Shown here piece after piece: positions 21,628 to 31,516 of a DNA stretch of 64,000 nt. The translations under genes and the position numbers were made by a program. Source of the DNA: Porodaedalea pini (lineage: Eukaryota > Basidiomycota > Agaricomycetes > Hymenochaetales > Hymenochaetaceae); assembly GCA_002794775.1 (NCBI GenBank), contig NBAY01000060.1, positions 186,001 through 250,000 of the forward strand, written 5' to 3'. Position 1 is the stretch's first letter; every line of letters starts with the position of its first letter. The notes beneath the pieces are model-generated. The model did not search any database and was not told the DNA's origin. It saw nothing but the letters and a program-made list of their open reading frames with translations.

Positions 21628-22745
21628 CTAGGAGATTTCTTCCATATCGTCTTCGTCATCGTCATCGTCTTCATCCCCGCCTTCCTCCTCATCGCCGATG
21701 TCTTTGTCCGGCTCAGCCTTCATCAGAGCACCTGCCGCACCCGAGTATTCACCACCCTCAGACTTTACCTGCAGGTTCCCATAAGAAGACTTAAAATGTA
21801 TGTGAACTACACATTCGCTTACCGAGTCTTTGAAGTTTGGCTTGAGCTCGTACGTCCCATTGAACTCACCACTGCGATGAAGATCTGCGATTTCGCTAAG
21901 TACCTCTTTAAGATACGCCTCGGGCTGTTCAGTCCGACTCCGAAGATCCTTCGCTGACCACCGCCCTCGCTCGCGGTACAACGCGAACAGCATATCCAGA
22001 AGCTGGTTCCGAGGTATCCGAGCGAAACGTTCGAATGTCCCTTTCGCCGGCCTCGGCTTCGCTTTCTAAACGTACGAATCGTCTCAGAGAAGGTTGAGTA
22101 GAAGAGTGGAATATGACATACGACCAAATTCGAAAAGCCTGCAGAAGGCGTCCCCATTCCACTTCCAAGTCTGTTCATACGCCCAACACCACCTGCCTCG
22201 CTCACATTCATAACCTTGGCAGTCCGTTTCGGCGTATTTGCCGCCAGAGAACGCTCCTTTAACCGCCGACGATAAGCATCGGTCAGCTTCGGTCGTAGAT
22301 TACACTCGTGTTTGACGCGGCCCGTAAGCGTGGTTGAGCGCACACGCGAGCCAGGAGCCGTTTCTTTTTCAGCAACGACAATCTGGTTTTCCACAGATTC
22401 ATTGAGCATATCCAATTCATATTCCTCATATGTCCCCGGAACAAGCGCCGGCGTCTCTGTTGCTTTAGGGTCCGCAGGATCGAGCGGGTCGATGGGAACG
22501 AAGAGGACAAAACGCGGCTTGCCGCCTGTGCGCGCATCAGGATTGTAAACACGCATGGTAGCGAGATGTATGCCATCCTTCGAGATCGAACTCCATCTCT
22601 CCATGAGATGCTTTGGCACCTTCACGCACCACGCCCGCCCATTTCCATTCGTCATGTTCATAATCTCGTCGGGGTCCGGCTGGGTCTCTTCTTCATCCTT
22701 CACGTCCACGTCTGGCTTTGTCTCGCTCAGTCCAACTTCATCCAT
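21628..22745 (-). CDS. TFG2: Transcription initiation factor IIF subunit beta (copy B)
   Basis: Second complete copy, in arm B. Exons 22122-22745, 21823-22065 and 21628-21768; 335 residues. It has the same domains as copy A: dimerisation/polymerase-binding region, winged helix ('RIPRNQLLDMLFALYRERG') and acidic tail ('DEDDDDDEDDMEEIS', two residues longer). Visible changes against copy A include Asn to Asp ('PLDPAD'), Val to Glu ('EEYELD'), the basic linker 'KAKPRPAK', and Leu to Ser in 'GGEYSG'. It is transcribed away from the NAD(P)-binding gene (ATGs 170 nt apart), which is probably the original arrangement. This is therefore the likelier parental copy, although both frames and all splice sites are intact. 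Confidence 0.93.
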
Positions 22746-22914
22746 ATTCTGTGAGATGAAGACCCAGTCCTTTTTTTGTTGAATACAAGCCTTGCAAGAC
22801 GTCTCAGAGAGTCAAGGAAACGCATAGCACGTGCAAGTGTGAGATCTACCTTCCATTTGTGATTGCCTTACGATCGACGCGCTGAATCCTCTTCCGAGTC
22901 GTCAAAGCTTCGCC
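22746..22914. promoter_or_regulatory. Compact divergent promoter between TFIIF beta and the NAD(P)-binding gene
   Basis: Only 169 nt separate the two ATGs. The sequence is copied in arm A (about 393-594), where the divergent partner gene is missing. Conserved blocks include 'aggattcagcgcgtcgatcg' and 'ggaaggtagatctcacactt' (as read in arm A). Confidence 0.6.
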
Positions 22915-23938
22915 ATGAAATACGTTGATATTTTAATCCTTGGTGCAGGATGGACGTCAGACTTTCTTATTCCACTCCTTCTCGAGAATGATGTAACCTT
23001 TGCTGCTACGACGCGCGATGGACGAACCCGACCAGGATACGAGACTATCCAATTCGATTTCGACCCGGACTCAGAGGACTCGTCACCATTCAGAGCCTTG
23101 CCTGAAACACAAACTGTACTTATTACATTCCCAATATACAAGAGCGGAGGATCAAAAGCCTTCGTTAGCCTCTGGAAGGAGACGCATCCAGTTACAAAAA
23201 CTGCATTTATACAACTCGGGTCAACAGGAATTTGGAACGTAGGCCTCGAACTTGAGATGTGCCATTGCCGGAGTTTAACCTGTATAATCAGGGAGATCCA
23301 ACTCTCGATTCGAATGAGCGTCCAATCTGGTGCGACCGACACAGTGCATTCAATTCGTCTAACGATCGAGCACGCGCAGAGACTGAGCTTTTGAAGCTTG
23401 CTCCCAGCGTCCCAACGACCGTGCTGGACTTGAGTGGACTTTGGGGAGGGAAGAGGAGCCCTCAGAACTGGGTGCGCCGCATAGCTTCAAGTAAAGAAGC
23501 GCTTGCACAGCTGGTCAGAGTTCCTTGTTTATTTCTAACAAGTCGTACTTTTGAACGTAATTTCTGTTCTGTCGCTCATAGGGCAGTCTCCACTTGATCC
23601 ATGGCCTCGACGTCGGTCGTGCGATTCTAGCTGTGCACTTGAACTTTGCGGCGGCTTCTGGTCAGCGTTGGTTGCTTACCGACGGACGTGTATATGACTG
23701 GTGGGACTTGGCGTCAGCATGGGGCGAGGGATCTACCAGTTCGTCTTCTCATGCGGATAAAACAGGGCCATCCATAACAGTGCTTGGACCTCAACCAGCA
23801 TGGGTACGTGAACTTATGGCAGAAGCTGGGATCCACGCACTTCCACGTCCGCCAAGTGCGTTCGACCGCGCACTCGACAGTCGCGAATTCTGGGACACTT
23901 TTGAGCTTAGCCCAGTGAAGACACTGCTGTCCTCATAA
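22915..23938 (+). CDS. NAD(P)-binding Rossmann-fold protein, SDR/epimerase-like
   Basis: Exons 22915-23238, 23292-23513 and 23582-23938; 300 residues. The N terminus is a dinucleotide-binding start ('VDILILGAGWTSDFLIPLL', glycine-rich loop after strand 1). Strand 2 ends in 'AATTRDGR', and a later strand reads 'TVLITFPIY'. The middle has 'FIQLGSTGIWN' and, after the first intron, 'WCDRHSAF'; then 'TTVLDLSGLWGG', 'NWVRRI' and 'HLIHGLDVGRAILAVH'. This order is that of atypical extended SDRs related to nucleoside-sugar epimerases (YeeZ-like), with substrate unknown. The first intron (53 nt, GTAGGC..AATCAG) has a good branch-point sequence ('tttaac'). Probably cytosolic: no signal peptide or membrane segment. 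The family call is firm; the reaction is not inferred. Confidence 0.82.
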
Positions 23939-25494
23939 TGGCGTTTATTGGAAATATAATCTTTATGGTGAATTGTCAAGCAGATAATGGCTTACCTTTT
24001 CGAGAAAGGATGGAGGCCGTATTGTGAGTTTCTCCACCAACGGGTGATTCTTTCGTAGAACCGTCGGGCCAATGTTACTATTGTTGTAAGCGTTATAAAT
24101 AATAATTTTGTACACCAACAGCACTAAACGTGACTTGTAACCTATGAAGGAGAAACGAAATGATGGCATGTCAAATAAGTAGGTCGCAAATTGAATATAC
24201 GAATTCCGCGAAGATGCATGATTCCTGCCGTGCCTGGCTGGCTTCGAGCGCCAACTCTGCTCTATCGCCACTAGTAACTGCTCTGTTGTCCTACCCTTCT
24301 ACTATTTTATGACGGTGTAACCATGGCTCGGCAGTGGCTCTGTCAACGAGATGACTAACTCTGGCGTCGATGCGTAGAGGAACACCGACGGCCTAAAACA
24401 AACGTGAAGGTACGCAGCCGCGATCACTTCTGGAGTGTAGCAGTCTGACGAATTTTACAAATTGGCAGAATGGCGGCTCCGTCGACTCCCTCATCAATGC
24501 TGGCTCGTGTTGACCAGCTGACGAATGCTTGCCGCAGCGGCTCTGTCGATGAGCCCACCAGCTCTGGCATTGACGCGCTCCCTAACGCTCGTCGCTGCCT
24601 TTAACTTTACGTCTTTGAATATGATTAGGAAGTAAAGTCGAGGGGGTAACCGGATAGTTCGGCGAATTTCTGTTGGCATAGATCGAAATGTAAACTGATG
24701 TATGAGAATCTCTGGCATGATATCGCGATTCTTTGCTTTCATACAAGTACTATCTTGCTAAGGCTTAGCTTGGTCAGTTTAAAAGCATGCTGCAGCAAAG
24801 TATCATAATAAATTCTCGCCGCTGGTGCCATGATAAAGGCAAAGGCTTATGCTATTGCAATCTGCTTTCGGTGATGCAGGTCGATCCTATTCGACTCAAG
24901 ACAGATCTCACTTTACCGCAGATGGGCCATCAACAAGATGTTTCATAACTACCAGTAGATGCTACTCCTGCTCTCACCAGCCATCATAGATATGAATCAG
25001 CCTCTCAAGTCCCCGATCAAGTTGCGCACTCGAAACTCCCAAATTTGGATACGCCTGGGCTTAGTCCGGAAATTACTGTCCCCTAATCACTTATCAAACG
25101 GGACCTCTGTGAGTTTCATATAGACAGCGCCTTCGCTCTCAGAACATCTGTAGGAAATCGAATCGCATGATCCGCCAGTGGTGATAATTTCACAAAGTCC
25201 TCCGATGCTAAGTGTCGCAGGCGAAAATTTTAATCGTACAACAACAGTGATCTGAGCTGTGCATTGGTATTATTGGACCACTACAGAACAAAGGGATATT
25301 TGTTAAAGGAAACGGTATTAGAATTACTGAAGGAAATATAAGTCATATAGGAGTGTGAAAAAGTGTAGCGACTAAGGGATTTAACAAGTTTATAATAGTC
25401 CAACATATGGATATCAAACACGATCCATCCGGCTGCCGTCCGAAGGTTAAGGTATCGACGGCTGACGACATTCAGGCCTCCGCACCGGCAGGGA
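23939..25494. other. Gene-free region
   Basis: No gene seen. Two related stretches about 200 nt apart, 24325-24375 and 24525-24580, both read in one frame as Gly-Ser-Val-(Asn/Asp)-Glu...Ser-Gly-(Val/Ile)-Asp-Ala. They may be duplicated remnants of a coding exon. Confidence 0.4.
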
Positions 25495-25917
25495 TTAAAT
25501 AACACAGCCTGGACAGTCTGGCTGAGGCTTAGACGCTTCGGGCGAATGATGAACAGAGCTCGCGGTGGTCGGTAACGCCGAAGGCGTGGCAGTAGCGAAG
25601 GAGGTAGTGGAAACAGCAGTCAAGTCTGCATATCCATGTACACCGCCTCCAGAGGTCGAAGGTGCCTCACTAGGTAGTGGCGATGAAGGTGACCCAAACG
25701 GAGATAATAATGATGGGGGATCTGACTTCGAGGTCGTGCCCTTCATCTCGTCGCTCGACAGTACGCAGCCTGTACACTGTGAGATAGACGCAAAATGAGC
25801 TGCTATATCCATTGTCGCTGAAGGAAAAGGCGAAAAACTAACCGGGACAGGCGAAGCGACTGCAATAAGTGCCACTAGCAAGGTCGTGAAGAGAGTGGTA
25901 TAGAGGTGAAACTTCAT
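25495..25917 (-). CDS. Small secreted protein with CTGCVL...CPGCVI motifs
   Basis: Third member of the CxGCV[L/I] family, single copy. Exons 25843-25917 and 25495-25776; 118 residues. Exon 1 gives a signal peptide (MKFHLYTTLFTTLLVALIAVASPVP), again ending Pro-Val-Pro. The 66-nt intron (GTTAGT..CTCACAG) is a multiple of three and open, so a naive ORF call reads through it. Splicing puts Cys-Thr-Gly-Cys-Val-Leu at the start of exon 2, as in the paralogue. The middle is Ser/Pro/Thr-rich ('PFGSPSSPLPSEAPSTSGGG'), and the protein ends exactly with 'PDCPGCVI' and stop. The mature part has only four Cys, two CxxC pairs at its two ends. The C terminus is not a CaaX box: only two residues follow the last Cys. 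TATAAA lies 45 nt upstream. Confidence 0.78.
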   Translation of the reverse strand: MKFHLYTTLFTTLLVALIAVASPVPVSFSPFPSATMDIAAHFASISQCTGCVLSSDEMKGTTSKSDPPSLLSPFGSPSSPLPSEAPSTSGGGVHGYADLTAVSTTSFATATPSALPTTASSVHHSPEASKPQPDCPGCVI

Positions 25918-28028
25918 CGCGGACTTTGGTTTGACTCAACGAGATCCCTTTACCAACGTGCTTTATATCCCCCTCCGTTACGAATTTCCAAATCGTCTAC
26001 ACAGGAAGTCGCAGCAGATGTTCAGATCACACAGCCAGAGTGAGTCATTCGGAAAGTCCGGCCGTGCGTTTGGGAACGCAAACCTGTACTTAGGGCGCGG
26101 AACGTTGAGTTTCCGGGTCTTTAGTCTTGATTCTCCACTACGAGTCATGGTACGCCCGAGGAGCAAACTCCTTGAACTTGAGGATACTCTACGCCACCAC
26201 CGACGCCGAGGACAATGATCCAGAATCACTAATGAAACGATCTGTAAATTTTACCTAGACAACATGCTTCAGGAGATAGCTGCGAAGCAAAGCAAAGCTA
26301 GGCTTGACCAGGTTCCTATACCATCTATATATTAGATTTTTTTTCCGGCCTGTGAACGTGAAGAGAAGAAGTTCAAATGCAGAAAAGGCTTACTAGTATG
26401 CGTAGTGATCCAGGGAAAGATGCACTGCTCATAGACTTCAAAGTCGTAGCTGTGAAGTTTCATCGCGTTGTTCTACGTTCAGCAGAAAACTGCGCCTTTT
26501 GATATATGAGAAATAGTTGAGATGCCTCGGCACATGCATTGTAATACGGACAGGACTTACGCTCGCATAGATCGCAACGAGCGACTCAGTGGTTGGTTTC
26601 GAGGTGCTTAACTACAATCATGCTTATCCGATTGAGCTTTGATCACAGAGTTCAGATGCAACTACGCCGTTTCGTACTATTCGTTTGAGTCAACTTTCGA
26701 CACAGCAATGCTATACAGTCGGATGGAGAGTAAGCAAAGAGAAAGCATCTCTTACAGTATCTGAGAACTGACGAGTGACTCACTAGTACCTTATTACTCC
26801 ACGGAAGGTGTCTGGACTGAGGAATCTGAAAACAGATAGGTGATGTCCTCCAAACTGTTATAGTAGTTTCAACTCGAACAGCAATTGGTTCAAAACAGGT
26901 GTAAGTGTCTGCTTTACAGATGGGAGTTGACTATGATGGCATCTGCAGTCGAATCATACTCACATGACTCTGTCTGAGCTTCGATCAAGTTTACGCATTC
27001 ATACCTTTCTTTGGAACATGATGTTCGAGTCATCCTCGCCGCAGCAATGCTATACACCACAAGTAAAAACAAAGTTCATACACACGGATTGACGAGTGAC
27101 TCACAAGCGTTCAGGTGCAGAATCTTCTCCGTCCGCATTTAGACTAAGGAATCTGCGGATTCGGGATGGCCACGAGGACACCGTCGTCCATCCTATGTAA
27201 GTATCTTGTCCAGAGGCGGGAGGTGAGACTACGATGGCGACTAATCTGGCCCGAGACGGAAAAAAACCAAGTGATCTCGGGGGTCTGTTCATTCAGGCGA
27301 GAAATATATGTTTTTCTATGCTTTCACGAGCATTGGCGCAAGTAGATGTCATCTAAGGACGAAGTCAGTTGCATAGACTAATCACCATGCGTTAGAGGAA
27401 AGCTGGCTGACGTACTATCCGATAAGCTCTCCGCTGGGACGCTCTGATGAACTCGAACCTCGTAGCCTTCTGGACCTCTTTGAAACGTTTGATCGGAACG
27501 CGCAGTGTCTTGCAATAGCTCTCTGTCAACGGATCTGATGCTTACCAAGATGCATCTTGTACAGCTCTCGTTTGAGAGACCAACTTCAGCCACAACGCTT
27601 AGATTGAATGACCTCGAGTCTGTGCCCTGAGAGTCTGAGCGTTTAAACTTGAGGCCGAGAAATATGTATCTTGGATTATATTATGGCAAGGAACAAGGAT
27701 GAAAAGCGAGGAAACGAAGACAGATATTAAGCGTGTATAACGCGAAGACGAAATGGGATAGAACTGATGCGGCTATTACAAAAAGATCCGGACAAATCAA
27801 GCAGAACAGAGATCGAGAGCGTGACAAGACGGACGAAGAAAAGAGGAACAGCAGACCAAGAGATAGCTTCGCGATTCAAACAGGTATACAAGATGAGACG
27901 GGACTGAAGAACAGACAGAACAAATGAAAAAAATGATGTCGTAGACCCTAAGCCCTGAAGGCTCCCTTGGTCGTGGGCACACCACCTCGAGTCATAGCTG
28001 ACGTCGAGGATGAGGCGCCTGAGGGATG
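25918..28028. other. Gene-free region with a degenerate tandem repeat
   Basis: 26640-26940 and 26985-27260 are degenerate copies of one ~340-nt unit (shared: 'cagcaatgctataca', 'gacgagtgactcac', 'aaggaatctg'/'gaggaatctg'). The reverse strand of 27100-27600 has short open stretches bounded by splice-like signals, but I could not assemble a gene. 27725-27930 is A-rich with an unremarkable 64-codon frame. Confidence 0.4.
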
Positions 28029-30724
28029 TCACCTAGCTCGCACAGGAGTACGTTGAGGCGGCCGGAGATTCTCGATGGCTTTGGTTGAGCTTGAAGACTT
28101 GCGAGCATGTCTAGCAGGAGAAGCTCTTGATGTAATCACAGAGGGCGATCGTCGGTTGAGTGCAGAGGACCCCACGTTCGAGAGCGGAGCGGTCTCGTTG
28201 GTGTGAGCCTCCACCGGCGAGTTCGATATATCAGACAAGCTCTGACATTTTCCGCGAGATACTCCTGATAAGCTAGACGAAGCAACCTTGGTAGACGACT
28301 TGTCTTCCGAAAGGCTTGATCGCTCAGCGGCCGTCGGCCCTGAGGCTTGTCGTGTTCTCGGACCGACTGATGCTGGTCCGAGACGCATACGAGGACCCAA
28401 CGTGATAATTGGTAATGGAAATCCATCTGGTAACTCGTTCGACGTGCTCGCACGAATGGCCGCCGTCCCAGGAGAATTCTGGAGAGCCATGGTTGGCAGT
28501 TGGTGAGCTCGCGAAGGTGACCGGAGCGAGTTTTGGTCTTTCTCCTTTACAGTCCTCTCATTGATGCCAGAGATCTCGGTCGTCGTGCGGTACCTTGCCG
28601 GCGGCGTCGCGACGAATGACCTGCGAGCATTCGACTTATTGGTTCTTGTCGACGGAGGAGAGCGGAGCGACAAATTGTCTTTCTCCAGCTCTTCTACGAG
28701 TGTCGGTATTCGAGCGCAAGAATTCGAAGCCGATCTCGTTTCCGGACTTGATCGGATGGTAGGTGTCCGTGGCCGGGACTCAAGGCTGGTTCTGGTAGTG
28801 ACGAGGTGCTCGCGACGAGTAGAAGATACAGCTGGGCATGATGACGAAACGGTGTCAATCGTCCTCTGCACTCTGGACGTGTGCGGCGCCATTGCCGTCG
28901 ACATCGTGGCCGTTCTGCCAGTGGAAGAGCGGGTAGGCGGGTGTTGCGTCGAAGGAGGAGGCAACTTCGCCTGCGCACTCGCGGTTGCCTGACACTGAGC
29001 TGCAGATTGCGCTGTGTTGGTCTTGGATAGTGGGAGGGCGGAATTTAGCTCTTCCGATGGTATGCTGCGTTGTCTGCGCTTCAGAAGTTCGACGAGCAGC
29101 TCACTCGAAGACCTCTTGTCTGGAATGACAGTCGGCGATACTGCCAAAGCTGGGCTGCGCCTGACCATCTTCGTAGTCGGAGCTGTCTTCATCTTCGCAC
29201 TCGATGGGAGGAGTCCTTGCAGAGCTACCTTCAAGCCCTTTGAGGAAGGGCAGCCTCGTCCACAGACAACGAGTCCCGAAGCGAGAGGTGATGACAATTT
29301 GGGCCTGTAGACCTTCGCTGCGTGAGAGACTGCGGTGTAACGCTTCTCCTTTCCGATATTCTCTAGCTGGATCGGTTCAGGGCAGTGGCGCGCGCGGATT
29401 GTTGCAGAATTACATGAGCCGGGAATCCGAGCCACTGGGTTGGGAATAAGAAAGCACAGCTCCGGACTTCTTTGCATCTCGATACGCCGAGCCAACAACA
29501 CAGCTTGGGCATCTTCCTTTGACTTGAAGACGGTCCACGAAGGTCGCAGCAGATTACAGTGCGAAAGTACGCTGGGAGACCAAAAAAGTTCTTCCGATGA
29601 TGGGAACTCCATAGACGCAGTGTCCAAATCATGTAAATCGAAGGTGCTGTATGATGATGATAGTGAGCCGATAGAATGCGGTTCGTCGTACACGCTCGAT
29701 TCGAGTTGCGCGAAACATGCCTCTTCCCCGAGGCTCTCGAACGTCTTGAACTTATCGGCGAGTGTTACGAGCGCCGCAGCTCTGACGGGAACTTTGTCAT
29801 CGCTGGGGACGAATAATGTAGTCAGACGAAGTAGAAAGCGAAGGGGCGAAGAACGTACTATAATTCTCTCGTGTTCCGAAGAGCAATGATGTCGTCCTTC
29901 GTCAGGCCGGCGCCCTCAAGACCTCTTTCGTCATTGATGACAACAATATCGCGCTTCGCAAGACGGGCGTGACCAGAGCCTTCATGTCCGGACGATTTCA
30001 ACGCAACTTCTTTCTCTGAGGACGTACTCGTCGCGGTGCTTGTCTGTAAGAAAAAGGTCAGCCGCGTTAGCGCGGAAGTAAAGGGAAAATGTCTTACCTG
30101 GATCTCCTTGACCAACCTGGGGCTGACACCGTCACCAGCCCGTCTCGGGCTTACGACCTTGGAGGACTCCATTGTGAGCTGTGCCTCTCCGGGGATATCC
30201 TTGCCGTTGAAATATGAAGTTTCGCCGTGCTCGAACAGTGCCTCCGTGATATCCATCTCGCCAACATATTTCAAGCCACTATTGACGGGGTTATTCAGAA
30301 CGAACGGACCTGTTCCGAAGAGTAGGATGGGCTCGGATATCTTGTTGATCACATCATTTGCTGACTTGGCCCCCTTTTCGATATCGCGCGGCTGCCTCTG
30401 GACTGCGTCACCTCTGAGTATGAAAGGCCTGAGGAAGGAAACTGGCCTTCCATCCTTGCATTGACGGCGCTTAATGATGCGATATGCGAAGTAGGCGACG
30501 AGGAAAAGGAGGACGAGGGCACCAGCGATAGTGAGACCAAGGAAGATGGGGGAGCGAGAAGGCGCAGGATCGACGTTTGTCTTGACTAGGGCGGCAAATG
30601 CGGGAGGGGCGGAAGCGATGCCGCTGCTGCCGGTGGGCTCTAGGGAGCGAGAAACGAACGTGGTGAAAACGAGTGAAGGCATAGCGAAGGAGTGTGGTGT
30701 ACAACGAGTGTGGGCGACTGGCAA
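28029..30724 (-). CDS. Single-pass membrane protein with long Ser/Thr/Arg-rich tail
   Basis: Exons 30098-30724, 29859-30043 and 28029-29802; 861 residues, with all phases consistent. Residues 1-50 have a weakly hydrophobic start and a short Ser/Ala-rich outer segment. A membrane helix at about 58-80 ('IFLGLTIAGALVLLFLVAY') is followed at once by basic 'RIIKRRQCKDGR', which places the long C-terminal part in the cytoplasm. The tail includes 'LTKDDIIALRNTREL' (exon 2), a Phe/Ser-rich part ('YSTFDLHDLDTASMEF') and then several hundred residues rich in Ser, Arg, Thr and Pro. The latter is probably disordered and a kinase target, e.g. 'RRSPSVITSRASPARHARK'. A short copy of its 5' end sits at 16333-16694. 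The layout resembles fungal membrane sensors, but I recognise no family. Confidence 0.75.
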
Positions 30725-31361
30725 GCAGGAGATGGTGCGGGGAAGAGGACAAGCTGGACGGCGAGACGGCTGCGTCTGGACGGTTTCTTATAGTATGTCA
30801 GAAGAGACATTGCGAATCAGACTGGTCTTGCAGTTTTCAGTCCACAGTGCTGAGGCTAGCCGCACGTTAAAAATAGCATAAGTCTCATAAGCTGTATGGT
30901 GCAGTCAGGACGAAGATACGGATGAAGATATGCCGAACTCACAGTCTCGCAAATCGCGCTCGGAGAGATCCAAACGTATGATGCGTCCTCCCGCCACGAC
31001 AAGAGTTTGCCGACTCTACGTAGAGATAATCGTCTGTAATGCAACGTTTAAACCGGAAGCATTAGGTCTATACTGGCATCACGACCTCGAAGCGAAAGAG
31101 TTGGAAAGACCATGTTGGAAGCGAGAGACCGCAGACCAAGCCTAGAATTAGAATAGTGGGATTTATCGCATCTGACCGTCTCTTTATTCTAAACTCGTTG
31201 CAGAACTAGAGAGATTCGTTGCGTCGATTGACGGTCATGAAAATGGATAAAGTCATGGCACCGGTGCAAGTGGAACAGAAGGTCAAGGTCAACCAGGAGT
31301 GGTGCGCTCTGTTCCTAATACGCGCTTCGGAGTCCCAATTTTGTAGTCGTGAGAAGGGCAC
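30725..31361. other. Upstream region of the membrane-protein gene and LINE flank
   Basis: 30725-30900 is the promoter region shared with the truncated copy at 16695-16880. The rest has no recognisable gene. The LINE inserted at 31362-31373 into apparently non-coding DNA. Confidence 0.45.
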
Positions 31362-31373
31362 GTGCTACCGCGT
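31362..31373. repeat. Target-site duplication, left
   Basis: 'gtgctaccgcgt', 12 bp, identical to 37659-37670. It marks the 3' end of the reverse-strand LINE. Confidence 0.9.
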
Positions 31374-31516
31374 TTATAATATCTGCTGTCTACTCCTAAC
31401 AGACTACCAACCGCAACGAACACAAAACAAACGAGAAACAAAACAAAACTCGTAGCGCGCAAATGAGTATGTACGATGTCGTAGAAAGTGGCCGTGACTG
31501 ATGACGAAGGTTGTGA

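Larger units (their letters stand above)
19515..22910 (-). repeat. Arm B of the 3.4-kb inverted segmental duplication
   Basis: Reverse complement of about 393-3805. It carries the intact secreted-peptide gene and TFIIF beta copy B. On its outer side it runs up to the ATG of the intact NAD(P)-binding gene at 22915. Arm A stops resembling it at that same point, so arm B is probably the ancestral location. The arms are separated by about 15.7 kb that includes cytochrome c and the GATA gene. Confidence 0.85.

Noticed and set aside
393..22910. The inverted arms as an assembly or haplotype artefact
   Set aside because: Introns, flanks and indels differ clearly between arms, and the outer neighbours are unrelated, so both copies appear real.
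25495..25515. C-terminal Cys-Val-Ile read as a pheromone-type CaaX prenylation signal
   Set aside because: Only two residues follow the last Cys, the paralogue ends CVLSSTA, and the motif also occurs internally and at the N terminus.
27378..27593. Reverse ORF with 'SCTRCIL', resembling the CxGCVL motif
   Set aside because: No Gly in the motif, no signal peptide, and a likely splice donor directly after it; best seen as coincidence.
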